From Pseudomonadota bacterium (lineage in GTDB: Bacteria; Pseudomonadota; Gammaproteobacteria; Steroidobacterales; Steroidobacteraceae): 64,000 bases of DNA. A model generated the notes under the pieces. It had not been told where the DNA came from. It was given only the letters and a program-made list of their open reading frames with translations, and did not search any database. Both the position numbers and the translations under genes were made by a program. The DNA lies in NCBI GenBank assembly GCA_016703895.1, contig JADJBE010000002.1, positions 297,067-361,066 on the forward strand. Direction: 5' to 3'. Below, piece by piece: positions 45,679-54,559 of this stretch (position 1 is its first letter; each line of letters begins with the position of its first letter).

Positions 45679-46152
45679 CTATTGTCTGCGGGCGCCAATC
45701 GCCGCCACCGCTACATGGAACTCGCGCAGCGGCAGTCGCGGCGCACGTTGATCGAGTCCCGCCAGTTGCGCCAAACTGACCTCGCCGAGAGCTGCGCGAA
45801 TGGCCGTGTTGAGCCGTTGCCAGGTGGTGCTGACGTGGCAATGGGACTCTATCTCGCAGTTGCCGGCACCCGCCGAACACTCGGTTAGCACCACCGGCCC
45901 CTCGACCGCGTCGAGGATTTCCGCTGCCGTGATCGCCGCGGCCGGTCTTGCGAGTTGATAGCCGCCATGCAGGCCACGGACCGAGTGCACCAAACCGGCA
46001 CGCTGCAACTGTTTCAGCAGTTTGCTGACGGTTGGAACGGCAATGCCGGTGGTGTCCGCTAGCGCCTTCGCCGCGTGCAGACCTGCCCCGTCGGCAGCGA
46101 TGCGGCCCAAAATCACAGTCGCGTAATCCGTCATTTTGCCAATTCGGAGCAT
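45679..46152 (-). CDS. Rrf2-family SUF regulator
   Basis: 157 residues from ATG 46150-46152 (a longer reading upstream would run through the operator). MLRIGKMTDYATVILGRIAA with winged helix LADTTGIAVPTVSKLLKQLQ and SVRGLHGGYQLARPAAAITA; three cysteines TECSAGAGNCEIESHCHV for a [2Fe-2S] cluster. This form is the SUF-operon regulator of Gammaproteobacteria lacking ISC, related to IscR. It lies first in the operon and should repress it when cluster-loaded. Confidence 0.92.
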   Translation of the reverse strand: MLRIGKMTDYATVILGRIAADGAGLHAAKALADTTGIAVPTVSKLLKQLQRAGLVHSVRGLHGGYQLARPAAAITAAEILDAVEGPVVLTECSAGAGNCEIESHCHVSTTWQRLNTAIRAALGEVSLAQLAGLDQRAPRLPLREFHVAVAAIGARRQ

Positions 46153-46179
46153 GTTGTAGGTCCATTGCCGGTGACGGCG

Positions 46180-46208
46180 ATTATACAACTAGGACCATTT
46201 TAGTCCCA
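46180..46208 (-). promoter_or_regulatory. SUF promoter with IscR/Rrf2-type operator
   Basis: On the minus strand: GGGACTAAAATGGTCCTAG at 46190-46207, closely matching the IscR type 1 core GACTAAAATGGTC/AGTC-type palindrome, then a perfect -10 box TATAAT (46180-46185). TGGGAC upstream at about 46203-46208 could serve as a weak -35. The operator overlaps the -35/spacer, so binding of the [2Fe-2S] regulator would block RNA polymerase. Start codon of the regulator is 28 bp downstream of the -10. Confidence 0.85.
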
Positions 46209-46301
46209 TTTGCATCTGTCGCCAAGTACGCACGGCAACACTATCCGCCGCGGCGTCACGATGAGGTTTTGGTATCCTTCGCGCCCTCATAGTCAGGAGT
46301 C

Positions 46302-47129
46302 ATGATGCAGCGGAGCGATTTCGACGCCGACGCTATTGTCGAGGTGCGCGATGTTCACTATCGGATCGGTGAGCGGGACATATTCAGCGGCATCGATCTG
46401 ACGGTGCGTCGCGGTCGCGTAACCGCCATCATGGGTCCGTCCGGCACCGGTAAATCGACGCTGCTCCGACTGATAACGGGTCAGAACGCGCAGCAACAGG
46501 GCGTCATCAAGGTTTGGGGGGACGACGTGGCGGCGATGTCCAGGGCAGCGCTGTTCGGTATGCGACGCCGGGTCGGCATGTTATTCCAGAGCGGCGCACT
46601 GTTGACCGATCTCGATGTCTACGAGAACGTGGCCTTTCCTTTGCGCGAACATACCGATCTGCCAGAGTCGCTAGTGCGGCAGCTCGTGCTGACCAAGCTG
46701 CAGGCCGTCGGGCTGCGCGGTGCAATCGATATGATGCCTGCCGAGCTCTCGGGCGGCATGGCGCGGCGCGTCGCTTTGGCACGTGCGATCGTGATGGATC
46801 CGGAACTTCTCATCTACGACGAGCCGTTTGCCGGACTCGATCCGATTTCGCTGGGCGTGATCCTGCGCCTCATCCAGGAAATGAATGCCGCACTGGGCCT
46901 CACCAGCATTGTCGTCTCGCACGACGTGCAAGAGCTAGCAACCATCGCCCACGATAGTTATCTGTTGTCCGAAGGCAAAGTGGTGGCCGCCGGGACCCCG
47001 GCGGAACTGGCGGCGAGCGACCAGCTCATCGTGCGCCAGTTCATGGAAGGCCAGGCAGACGGTCCGGTGCCGTTCCACTATCCCGCGCCGGACTATCACC
47101 AGCAGCTGTTAGCGGATCCCGAAAGATGA
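46302..47129 (+). CDS. mlaF: Phospholipid transport ATPase MlaF
   Basis: 275 residues from ATG 46302 (CAGGAGTC upstream). Walker A MGPSGTGKSTLLRLITGQNA, LFQSGALLTDLDVYENVAFP typical for MlaF, signature ELSGGMARRVALARAIVMDP, Walker B LLIYDEPFAGLDPISLG. Energises the MlaFEDB complex that returns mislocalised phospholipids from the outer membrane. First gene of mlaFEDCB; overlaps mlaE by 4 bp. Confidence 0.96.
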   Translation: MMQRSDFDADAIVEVRDVHYRIGERDIFSGIDLTVRRGRVTAIMGPSGTGKSTLLRLITGQNAQQQGVIKVWGDDVAAMSRAALFGMRRRVGMLFQSGALLTDLDVYENVAFPLREHTDLPESLVRQLVLTKLQAVGLRGAIDMMPAELSGGMARRVALARAIVMDPELLIYDEPFAGLDPISLGVILRLIQEMNAALGLTSIVVSHDVQELATIAHDSYLLSEGKVVAAGTPAELAASDQLIVRQFMEGQADGPVPFHYPAPDYHQQLLADPER

Positions 47130-47893
47130 CGCGGCTTGGGAAGTTCATCGACGGTCCGGTGAGCGCAATGCAACGGATTGGTGCCGTCACGCTTTTTCTT
47201 GGGCAGATCCTTGCGCAGGTGCCGGCGGCGCTGCGACGGCCCGGTTTCATCGTGGCCCAAGTTCACAACGCCGGCGGCCGTTCACTGATCATCATCATGT
47301 TGTCTGGACTGTTCGTCGGCATGGTGCTCGGGCTGCAGGGCTTCGATCTGCTGCAGCGCTTTGGGTCCGAAGATGCCTTGGGTGTTGCCGCAGCCTTGGG
47401 TCTATTGAAAGAACTTGGTCCGGTGGTCACCGCGCTCTTGTTTGCGGGTCGAGCGGGCACGGCACTCACCTCGGAGATCGGCCTGATGCGGGCCACGGAT
47501 CAATTGACGGCGATGCAGATGATGGCCGTCGACCCTGTACGTCGTGTCGTCGCGCCGCGGTTTCTGGGCGGCTTCATCGCGGTGCCGTTGTTGACCGCGG
47601 TCTTCAACGTGGTTGGCGTGTTTGGTGCGCAACTCATTGGCGTCAGCTTGATGGGTGTCGACTCCGGTTCATTCTGGTCGCAGATGCAGAGTGCCGTCGA
47701 AGTCGACGACGTCATGGAAGGCGTCATCAAGAGTGTGGTATTTGGCGCAGCGTGTAGTCTGGTAGCCGTGTATGAGGGCTACCATGCCGCACCGACGGCA
47801 GAAGGGGTCGGGCTTGCGACCACGCGTACGGTTGTCACCTCATCGGTGCTGATCCTGTTCCTCGATTACATTTTGACGGCGGCGTTTCTGTAG
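47126..47893 (+). CDS. mlaE: Phospholipid transport permease MlaE
   Basis: 255 residues, five or six membrane segments. FIVAQVHNAGGRSLIIIMLS, GLFVGMVLGLQGFDLLQRFG, ELGPVVTALLFAGRAGTALT, SEIGLMRATDQLTAMQMMAV and VFGAACSLVAVYEGYHAAPT are diagnostic of MlaE. Inner-membrane core of the complex. ATGA overlap with mlaF. Confidence 0.96.
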   Translation: MTRLGKFIDGPVSAMQRIGAVTLFLGQILAQVPAALRRPGFIVAQVHNAGGRSLIIIMLSGLFVGMVLGLQGFDLLQRFGSEDALGVAAALGLLKELGPVVTALLFAGRAGTALTSEIGLMRATDQLTAMQMMAVDPVRRVVAPRFLGGFIAVPLLTAVFNVVGVFGAQLIGVSLMGVDSGSFWSQMQSAVEVDDVMEGVIKSVVFGAACSLVAVYEGYHAAPTAEGVGLATTRTVVTSSVLILFLDYILTAAFL

Positions 47894-47926
47894 AGCCGCT
47901 GCTAACTTCTGCAAAGAGATTAGGTT

Positions 47927-48469
47927 ATGAAAAATTCTCGCTCCTTGGAAATTGGCACTGGGCTGTTCGTGCTGCTCGGTTTCGCGGCGCTGTTTTTTCT
48001 GACCACCCAGTTACCGAGCAGTGGCTTGAAGCTGGCGGGCGACAGCAGCGGTTATCGGCTCACCGCGTACTTCGACAACGTGGGTGACCTCAAGGGTGGT
48101 TCACCGGTGACCATGGGCGGCGTACGCATCGGACGGGTCGAGTCGGTCAGTTATGATGCAACGCAGTTCAAAGCCGTCGCAGTGTTGCGTATTGACAACG
48201 AATATAACCAGATTCCTGACGACAGTGACGCCAGTATCCAAACGGCGGGCTTGCTGGGCGGAAAGTACGTTGGAATTGGCCCCGGTGGGTCGGAAACCTT
48301 CTATCAGGACGGCGGTCAGATAGACTTCACGCAGTCTGCAATCGTGCTCGAGACCCTGATCAATCGGTTTTTTGCCAATTTTGCATCTAGCCAGGGTCAG
48401 GATAAGGGCCAGCCAGCAGCCGCTTCTGGTGCGGAAACAACAACCGAATCTGATGCGGTGAACAAGTGA
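47927..48469 (+). CDS. mlaD: Phospholipid transport MCE protein MlaD
   Basis: 180 residues. N-terminal membrane anchor (IGTGLFVLLGFAALFFLTTQ) and one MCE domain: YRLTAYFDNVGDLKGGSPVT, MGGVRIGRVESVSYD, DSDASIQTAGLLGGKYVGIG. Hexameric periplasmic ring of MlaFEDB. The C-terminus is Gln/Glu/Thr-rich and low-complexity. 33 bp after mlaE. Confidence 0.95.
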   Translation: MKNSRSLEIGTGLFVLLGFAALFFLTTQLPSSGLKLAGDSSGYRLTAYFDNVGDLKGGSPVTMGGVRIGRVESVSYDATQFKAVAVLRIDNEYNQIPDDSDASIQTAGLLGGKYVGIGPGGSETFYQDGGQIDFTQSAIVLETLINRFFANFASSQGQDKGQPAAASGAETTTESDAVNK

Positions 48470-48497
48470 TTCACGTGAAGTGATTTTGAGGAGCGAA

Positions 48498-49151
48498 ATG
48501 ATGGGTCGATGGATGAGTATCGTGGTGGCGTTCGGACTGGCGCTCAGTTTGCCGCTGGCAGCAGCGCAGCGGGCGGTTGATACCAGCGGGCCCGGCGAGT
48601 TGATCGAGAGTTCCTCGCGCATCATTCTCGGTGAGATCGAAGCCAACCGTGCCGACTTCCGCAAGCATCCCGCCAAAGTGCGGGCATTGGTCGACGAGGT
48701 CCTGCTGCCGCATTTCGATACCCAAATGGCAGCGCAGCGCGTTCTGGCGCAGCACTGGCGCACTGCGACGCCGGAGCAACGGCGGCGATTCGTCGACGCG
48801 TTCTACAAGTCGTTACTGGCGCAGTACGGTGACGCACTGGTTAGTTTCACCTCGGATCGTTACGAGGTGCTGCCGGCGCGCATCAATACCGCGGGTACGG
48901 CTGCGACCGTGCCAACCAAAATTCGACGCTCGAACGGTGAGCAGATTCCTGTTAACTCCAGCTTGCGCAAGACGCCGAGCGGCTGGAAGGTGTGGGATAT
49001 CACCGTCGAGGGCATCAGCTACATCAAGAGCTTTCAGGCCGACTTTGGCGCCGAGATTGCGCAGAAGGGCCTCGAGACCGTGATCCAGCGCCTCGAGGCT
49101 CAGGCTGCCAAGGTTGAATACCGGCCGGCGACTAACAAAGGCACACAGTGA
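48498..49151 (+). CDS. mlaC: Periplasmic phospholipid-binding protein MlaC
   Basis: 217 residues from ATG 48498, preceded by GAGGAGCGAA. Signal peptide (MMGRWMSIVVAFGLALSLPL-AAAQ), then LVDEVLLPHFDTQMAAQRVL, TPEQRRRFVDAFYKSLLAQY and SGWKVWDITVEGISYIKSFQ, the standard MlaC blocks. Shuttles phospholipid between MlaA and MlaD. Overlaps mlaB by 4 bp. Confidence 0.95.
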   Translation: MMGRWMSIVVAFGLALSLPLAAAQRAVDTSGPGELIESSSRIILGEIEANRADFRKHPAKVRALVDEVLLPHFDTQMAAQRVLAQHWRTATPEQRRRFVDAFYKSLLAQYGDALVSFTSDRYEVLPARINTAGTAATVPTKIRRSNGEQIPVNSSLRKTPSGWKVWDITVEGISYIKSFQADFGAEIAQKGLETVIQRLEAQAAKVEYRPATNKGTQ

Positions 49152-49489
49152 CCGCGACCGCAGACGCCGCACGAGCATCAACTCAGCGCGCTGTGGACAT
49201 TCAGGTGGGTGCTGAGGGCAGTCTCGTCGCGGCCGGTGAGCTCAGCTTTGCGACCGCTCGCGCAGCCTGTATCGCTGGAGCGCGCGCAGTGCGCGCTGCT
49301 GCAACACCGACGGTCACTATCGACTGCGGCGGCGTGACTCGCGCGGACAGTGCCGGCGTTGCGGTGTTAGTCGAGTGGCTGCGTGTCGGGCGTAAAGCGG
49401 GCCGGGAAGTGCGCTACGTCAACTTGCCGTCAACGGTCGTGGCGATCGCGCGACTTAGCGAGCTTGACTCACTACTAGCAGGCAATTGA
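49148..49489 (+). CDS. mlaB: STAS-domain protein MlaB
   Basis: 113 residues: short N-terminus, then a STAS fold (GSLVAAGELSFATARAACIA, TVTIDCGGVTRADSAGVAVL with the conserved D-S-A loop). In E. coli MlaB binds MlaF and stabilises the ATPase. Last gene of the operon; it ends two bases before the convergent mlaA end. Confidence 0.9.
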   Translation: MTATADAARASTQRAVDIQVGAEGSLVAAGELSFATARAACIAGARAVRAAATPTVTIDCGGVTRADSAGVAVLVEWLRVGRKAGREVRYVNLPSTVVAIARLSELDSLLAGN

Positions 49490-49490
49490 C

Positions 49491-50339
49491 TCAGGCCGCA
49501 GCGCCTGGATTAGAAGCGTCGGTGTCGCCTGCCGCCGGCGGCGGCGCTGACTCAGCGCTACTCGGTGGGGTAACCGTTGGCGCGGTGTCGATCGACTCGA
49601 ATTCCATATCCAAGGTCGGATCTTCCGGCGGTTCCTCCACGAAACTGCCGTCGCGAATTTGTGAGAGCCGCCGCAGCCGCCAGATGTTGCGCAGGAACGC
49701 GTAACGGTCAAACACGTTCTCGAGTGGCTTTTCGATCACTAGCAAATTGGCGCGCGAATCGACCACGTTCAGCACGTTGGCGGCAATGCGTGCGTCCGAC
49801 GTACCGACCAGGTTCTTTGGGTCCATCAAGTTGTCAACGATCCTGGCCGGCGCGTCACGCGCGTTGGACGGCCCAAAGATAGGCAGCATCAAATATGGCC
49901 CCGACGGCACACCCCACACGCCGAGCGTTTGGCCGAAGTCCTCATCATTTCGCAGCAGGCCCGCGACACTTGCCGGATCCAGAATGCCACCCAGCCCGAC
50001 GACTGTGTTGAGTAGAAAGCGACCGCTGTCCCGCCCAGCCTGACGGAACTTGCCCTGCAGCGCGGCGTTGACGGCCGTGATGGGGTAGGTGATGTTGTCA
50101 AAGAAGTTAGAGACGCCAGTGCGTACCGGACGCGGCGTGACTTTGCGATAGGCTTTGGCCGCCGGTTTCGCGATCGCCCGATCGACACCATCGTTGAAGA
50201 TATAGACGGATCGATTGAAGCGTTCCCACGGGTCACCGGGATCAGGCGCTGTGCCAGCCGGGATCGTGGCGCAGCCGCTTACCGTTATCCAGGACAAGAG
50301 TGTGGCCGCAAAGACCACAAAACGAACGAAGGGAATCAT
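49491..50339 (-). CDS. mlaA: Outer-membrane lipoprotein MlaA (VacJ)
   Basis: 282 residues. Lipobox ITVSGCATIP after an N-terminal hydrophobic stretch; mature part DPWERFNRSVYIFNDGVDRA, GVSNFFDNITYPITAVNAAL, GRFLLNTVVGLGGILDPASV, TLGVWGVPSGPYLMLPIFGP. Extracts phospholipid from the outer leaflet and passes it to MlaC. In E. coli it is distant from the mla operon; here it is convergent and adjacent. The C-terminal 40 residues are acidic and Pro-rich. Confidence 0.95.
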   Translation of the reverse strand: MIPFVRFVVFAATLLSWITVSGCATIPAGTAPDPGDPWERFNRSVYIFNDGVDRAIAKPAAKAYRKVTPRPVRTGVSNFFDNITYPITAVNAALQGKFRQAGRDSGRFLLNTVVGLGGILDPASVAGLLRNDEDFGQTLGVWGVPSGPYLMLPIFGPSNARDAPARIVDNLMDPKNLVGTSDARIAANVLNVVDSRANLLVIEKPLENVFDRYAFLRNIWRLRRLSQIRDGSFVEEPPEDPTLDMEFESIDTAPTVTPPSSAESAPPPAAGDTDASNPGAAA

Positions 50340-50396
50340 GACGCGATTCTAGCAGGGTGATGTGAGCTTGTGAGGAACGCGAACTGTCGCCGAACA

Positions 50397-51911
50397 CTAA
50401 CGGTCGACGAGTCGTTGATCCTGCGAATCAGCGTCACTCATGCGTCTCGCATTGCGGCGCCGGTCTCTTGACAAGGCCTCACGCACCTCGTCCAGGCGCG
50501 CCTGAAAGCGTTGCCGCTGCACCTGTGTGAGGTTGGGTGCGGCGAGCGCCAGTTCGAGCTGTTGTGAGGACAACTTCAGGTCGCCACCGGCAATGTGATA
50601 CTCACTCATGTAGTAGTAAGCATCGCCCGTGTCGCCGGCCGCGCTCGCGGCAAGTGCTGTCAATCGGATCTGATCCGGAGTAGGTGGCACATTGTTGAAA
50701 AGATCAAGCAACAGGGTGTGAGCGGCTTTCGGGTTGCCCGTCTTCATCAACGCCTCGGCATAGCGGACGGTCAGCGGGACGTTCCGGGGTGACAACGCCA
50801 GTGCGCGCTCAAAGGTTGCCATCGCACTGCGCTGGTCGCCAGCGGCGAGTTGCGCCTGCCCCAGGGCGGCGTAGATCGCCGGCAAGTGCGGATACTGCGC
50901 CGCGAGCTGCGTCAGCTCCATCGCCGCAGTGTCGGCATCGCCAAGGCGTAGATTCGCGATCGCCATGCCGTAGCGTTCTGCCGCGTTTGGTGGTTGAGCC
51001 TGGCTGCGCATTGCGTAGTAGGGCCGAACGTCCGAGCCGGACTCGCCGCCAATCACCCGCAACCGTTCGCGCATCAAAGCGTAGCTCGCCGACTCCGGCT
51101 CGACCGTGACATGCAGTTGGGCCGCACGCGCCTTGGCCTCAGCGATGCGATTACTGGTGACCGGATGCGTTTGCAGGAATTCGGGGATGCCGCGGCCGGC
51201 AAGACCCGAGCGGCGTCCCATGGAATCGAATAGATCCGCCATCGAGTTGGGATCAAACCCGGCTGCAGCGAGAAAAGCCATGCCGACTCGGTCGGCTTCG
51301 TATTCATTGGCGCGCGTAAAGTTGATCCGGCTCTGCAGCGCGGCCCCCTGGGAAATGGCGATCGCGCCTTGTACCGCGTCGGCGCTGGCGCCGGTGGTGG
51401 CGCCGAGCAAGATCGCGGCCAGGATAGCGGCTGCAGACGCGATACTCTGCCGACCTTGAGCCTTGACGCCGCGCGCGATGTGTCGCTGCGTCACATGCGC
51501 CGATTCGTGCGCGAGCACGCTCGCCAGCTGGGCTTCATTGTTAGTGGTCAGAATAAGACCGTAGTTGACGCCAATGAAACCACCGGGCAGTGCAAACGCG
51601 TTGATCGAATCGTCGCGAACCACGAAGAACTGGAAGCGCTGGCCGGAATCGCCACTTGCCTGCGAGGCAATCCGCGAACCGAGCGACTGCACGTACTCGG
51701 TGACCTCAGGGTCCTCGATGATCTGACCTTCCGCCCGCAGATTGCGCAGGACCATCGCGCCAATCTGGTATTCCTCGCCCTGCGTCAGGACGGAATTGGC
51801 GGGGCTGCCGATATCCGGCAGTTCGCTGGCTGTTTGTGCGGGCGCTGCAAAGCTCGCTAGCCCTGTCGCGAGGGCGGCCAGAATGCTGATCTGCAAACGC
51901 GCACGAATCAT
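50397..51911 (-). CDS. M48 metallopeptidase with TPR domain (BepA-like)
   Basis: 504 residues from ATG 51909-51911. Signal peptide ILAALATGLASFAAPAQTAS; zinc protease motif VLAHESAHVTQRH (HExxH) and the downstream glutamate in RANEYEADRVGMAFL; C-terminal TPR repeats from about residue 320 (AERYGMAIANLRLGDADTAA, YAALGQAQLAAGDQRSAMAT). Periplasmic protease/chaperone for outer-membrane protein assembly, LptD in E. coli. The upstream extension overlapping phoH is rejected. Confidence 0.9.
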   Translation of the reverse strand: MIRARLQISILAALATGLASFAAPAQTASELPDIGSPANSVLTQGEEYQIGAMVLRNLRAEGQIIEDPEVTEYVQSLGSRIASQASGDSGQRFQFFVVRDDSINAFALPGGFIGVNYGLILTTNNEAQLASVLAHESAHVTQRHIARGVKAQGRQSIASAAAILAAILLGATTGASADAVQGAIAISQGAALQSRINFTRANEYEADRVGMAFLAAAGFDPNSMADLFDSMGRRSGLAGRGIPEFLQTHPVTSNRIAEAKARAAQLHVTVEPESASYALMRERLRVIGGESGSDVRPYYAMRSQAQPPNAAERYGMAIANLRLGDADTAAMELTQLAAQYPHLPAIYAALGQAQLAAGDQRSAMATFERALALSPRNVPLTVRYAEALMKTGNPKAAHTLLLDLFNNVPPTPDQIRLTALAASAAGDTGDAYYYMSEYHIAGGDLKLSSQQLELALAAPNLTQVQRQRFQARLDEVREALSRDRRRNARRMSDADSQDQRLVDR

Positions 51912-51990
51912 GTTGGAGCAGCCTGTGAGCCCTTGCCGTCTGGTGGATCGACAGTATATCGACCGCGAAACCGGGCGGAGGTTCCTGTCG

Positions 51991-53436
51991 CTACAGCGTT
52001 TCCGAGGCGTAATCGGCCAGACGAGAGCGCTCGCCACGCAGCAGGGTGATATGCCCAGCGTGCGGCCAGTTGGCAAAGCGATTGACGACGTAGGTGAGGC
52101 CTGAGGTCGTTTCCGTGAGGTAGGGCGTGTCGATCTGCGCAATGTTGCCGAGGCAAATGACTTTCGTGCCGGGGCCGGCCCGCGTCACGAGTGCTTTCAT
52201 TTGCTTCGGCGTTAGATTCTGCGCCTCGTCGAGAATCAGAAAGCGGTTGAGGAAGGTGCGGCCGCGCATGAAATTCAGCGAGCGGATCTTGATTCGATTG
52301 CGCAGCAAGTCGTTAGTCGCGGCGCGGCCCCAGTTGCCACCAGCTGTGCTCTTGGTCAGTACTTCAAGATTGTCCATCAACGCGCCCATCCAGGGCTCCA
52401 TCTTCTCTTCCTCAGTGCCCGGCAGAAAACCGATGTCTTCGCCCAGCGGGATCGTTACGCGGGTCATGATGATCTCCGCAAAGCGATTGGTATCGAGGGT
52501 CTGCGCGAGACCAGCGGCCAGCGTCAACAGCGTCTTGCCGGTACCGGCTGGGCCCAGAATCGTGACAAAATCGATCTCGGGATCGAGCAGCAGATTGAGG
52601 GCGAAATTCTGTTCACGATTGCGCGCGCCGATGCCCCACACATTGTGCTTGCCGCTGCGATAGTCACGCGCCAGTTCCAGCGTCGCCGTCTCGCCGTCGA
52701 GCTTGCGCACGGTAGCCTCGATGCCATTGCTGCTGTCCTCGAACACGAACTGATTGAGCTGCAGGGAGCTGACGATCGGGCCCGTTACACTGTAGAAGGT
52801 GCGGTCAGCCTCTTTCCACGAGCGAATGTTCTTGCTGTGTCGATCCCAGAAATCGGCGGCGAGCGAGTGGGTACCGGTCGAGAGGATGTCGGCGTCTTCG
52901 ATAGTCTTGTCGCTGTAATAGTCCTCCGCGTGTACGCCAACGACCGCCGCCTTGATGCGCAGGTTGATGTCCTTGGAAACCAGCGTGACCCGCGAGTCGG
53001 CATGCAGCGCCTGTAGTGCGAGACTCTGCGCCAGGATCACGTTGTCAGAGCCATGCCCCGGTAGGTAGTCGGGCAGAGCGCTGGAGAGCTGTCGTGTCTG
53101 AAAGAACAGTCGACCCGCCGACGGCTTGCGCCCGTGGTTGCCCGTGCTGGATAACACCGAGGGCAGCGGCAAGCCGCCGTCGATCTCGTCCTTGGACGCA
53201 TTGCGCATCAAATCATCGAGAAATCGGCTGACCTGGCGGGCATTGCGCGACGCTTCCGAGATACCCTTCTTGTTCGAGTCGAGTTCTTCGAGCACGACCA
53301 TCGGCAGATAGATGTCGTGTTCCTCGAAACGAAAGATGGCAGTAGGGTCGTGCATCAGCACGTTGGTATCGAGCACGAACAGCCGCTGCGTCGTGGCGGA
53401 TCGCGTTTTTTGGCGCGACTTCTGCCGTGACGCCAA
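51991..53436 (-). CDS. PhoH-like ATPase with N-terminal PIN domain
   Basis: 481 residues. PIN nuclease domain first (LFVLDTNVLMHDPTAIFRFE, PMVVLEELDSNKKG), then the PhoH ATPase: Walker A ILGPAGTGKTLLTLAAGLAQ, Walker B RFLILDEAQNLTPKQMKALV, GTKVICLGNIAQIDTPYLTE. PIN-PhoH proteins (PhoH2/YlaK type) are RNA helicase-nucleases in other bacteria. Ends 3 bp from bcp, same strand, so bcp is transcribed before it. Confidence 0.93.
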   Translation of the reverse strand: MASRQKSRQKTRSATTQRLFVLDTNVLMHDPTAIFRFEEHDIYLPMVVLEELDSNKKGISEASRNARQVSRFLDDLMRNASKDEIDGGLPLPSVLSSTGNHGRKPSAGRLFFQTRQLSSALPDYLPGHGSDNVILAQSLALQALHADSRVTLVSKDINLRIKAAVVGVHAEDYYSDKTIEDADILSTGTHSLAADFWDRHSKNIRSWKEADRTFYSVTGPIVSSLQLNQFVFEDSSNGIEATVRKLDGETATLELARDYRSGKHNVWGIGARNREQNFALNLLLDPEIDFVTILGPAGTGKTLLTLAAGLAQTLDTNRFAEIIMTRVTIPLGEDIGFLPGTEEEKMEPWMGALMDNLEVLTKSTAGGNWGRAATNDLLRNRIKIRSLNFMRGRTFLNRFLILDEAQNLTPKQMKALVTRAGPGTKVICLGNIAQIDTPYLTETTSGLTYVVNRFANWPHAGHITLLRGERSRLADYASETL

Positions 53437-53438
53437 GA

Positions 53439-53906
53439 TCAGAGCGCCTTGGCGGCCGCCAGTACGTCGTCTGCGTGCCCGGCGACTTTGACCTTACGCC
53501 ATTCGTGCCGCAAAACGCCCGCAGCGTCGATCAGAAATGTGCTGCGTTCGATGCCCATGACTTTCTTGCCATACATGTTTTTTTCTTTGATCACATCGAA
53601 CAGCTTGCAGAGCTTTTCGTCCGTATCCGACAGCAGTTCGAACGGCAGCTTTTCCTTGTCCCGAAAGCGGACATGCGAGGCAAGGCTGTCGCGCGATATG
53701 CCGAGGATCTCGGTTTGTGCCTTGCAAAACGCAGCGCACAAGTCACGGAAATCCTGGCTCTCGGTGGTGCAGCCCGGCGTCATGTCCTTCGGGTAGAAGT
53801 ACAGCACCAGATGTTTGCCACGCGCGTCGGCCAGCTTGAACGTCGTGCCATCGGATTGGGTAGCGCTGAAGGCGGGCACTTTTTTGCCGATTGTCACTTT
53901 ACTCAT
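53439..53906 (-). CDS. bcp: Thiol peroxidase, Bcp/PrxQ type
   Basis: 155 residues. Peroxidatic cysteine in DMTPGCTTESQDFRDL, arginine in DSLASHVRFRDKEKLPFELL, and ERSTFLIDAAGVLRHEWRKV. Only the peroxidatic cysteine is in the standard place; a resolving cysteine at +5 is absent (the next C is in RDLCAAF), so it may work as a 1-Cys or atypical 2-Cys enzyme. It follows gcvR by 10 bp as in E. coli. Confidence 0.95.
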   Translation of the reverse strand: MSKVTIGKKVPAFSATQSDGTTFKLADARGKHLVLYFYPKDMTPGCTTESQDFRDLCAAFCKAQTEILGISRDSLASHVRFRDKEKLPFELLSDTDEKLCKLFDVIKEKNMYGKKVMGIERSTFLIDAAGVLRHEWRKVKVAGHADDVLAAAKAL

Positions 53907-53916
53907 GGTTCTCTAC

Positions 53917-54447
53917 TCATGCTTTGACCGGTTCGAGAATAGCGTCGAGATTCATCGTGTCGCAGAACTCCATGAATTCCTCACGTAGCTGCGAGATCTG
54001 CACCTGCTTGGGGACGTTCGCGATCATCTGCACCGAGAACATCTGTGCGCCGGTGTGCGGCGCCGGATAGTTGCGAGTCGCCACCTCAGCGATATCGATG
54101 CCGCGCACCGAGAAGAATCCCGACAGCTCCGACACGAGGCCCGTCTGGTCGAGGCAAACGACATCGACCGAGTAGGGCACCATTTCTGTGCGCGGGCCAC
54201 GCGGCTCGGTCCGCTTGATATGTATCGACAAACCGGTGTCGGTGGCCAGCTTCTGCAGCTCGGTTTCCAGTTTCGCCAATGAATGCCAATTGCCGCCGAC
54301 CAGCAGAAGCATGGCAAATTCGCTGCCCAGGGCGGTCATCCGGCTCTCGCTGATACTGCCGCTGCAGTCGGTGACGATCTTGGTGAGGTCATGGACCATG
54401 CCCGTGCGGTCGCTGCCAATGGCAGAAATAGCGATGTGTTGTTTCAT
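53917..54447 (-). CDS. gcvR: ACT-domain regulator, GcvR-like
   Basis: 176 residues from ATG 54445-54447. Two ACT domains: KQHIAISAIGSDRTGMVHDL about 1-80 and VVCLDQTGLVSELSGFFSV about 90-170, with ATRNYPAPHTGAQMFSVQM. E. coli GcvR antagonises GcvA to repress the glycine cleavage system. Divergent from dapA and upstream of bcp, the same arrangement as in enterics, which supports orthology. Confidence 0.88.
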   Translation of the reverse strand: MKQHIAISAIGSDRTGMVHDLTKIVTDCSGSISESRMTALGSEFAMLLLVGGNWHSLAKLETELQKLATDTGLSIHIKRTEPRGPRTEMVPYSVDVVCLDQTGLVSELSGFFSVRGIDIAEVATRNYPAPHTGAQMFSVQMIANVPKQVQISQLREEFMEFCDTMNLDAILEPVKA

Positions 54448-54559
54448 CAGCGGTGGACGGCCTTGGAGACTGGCCGCTAAGTGTACCGTCGCGCGCAATG
54501 TTGCGAATAGCGGCTGCCGCCCCGTAACATCCGGCAGCTTTCCAAACTCCTGGATCCCC

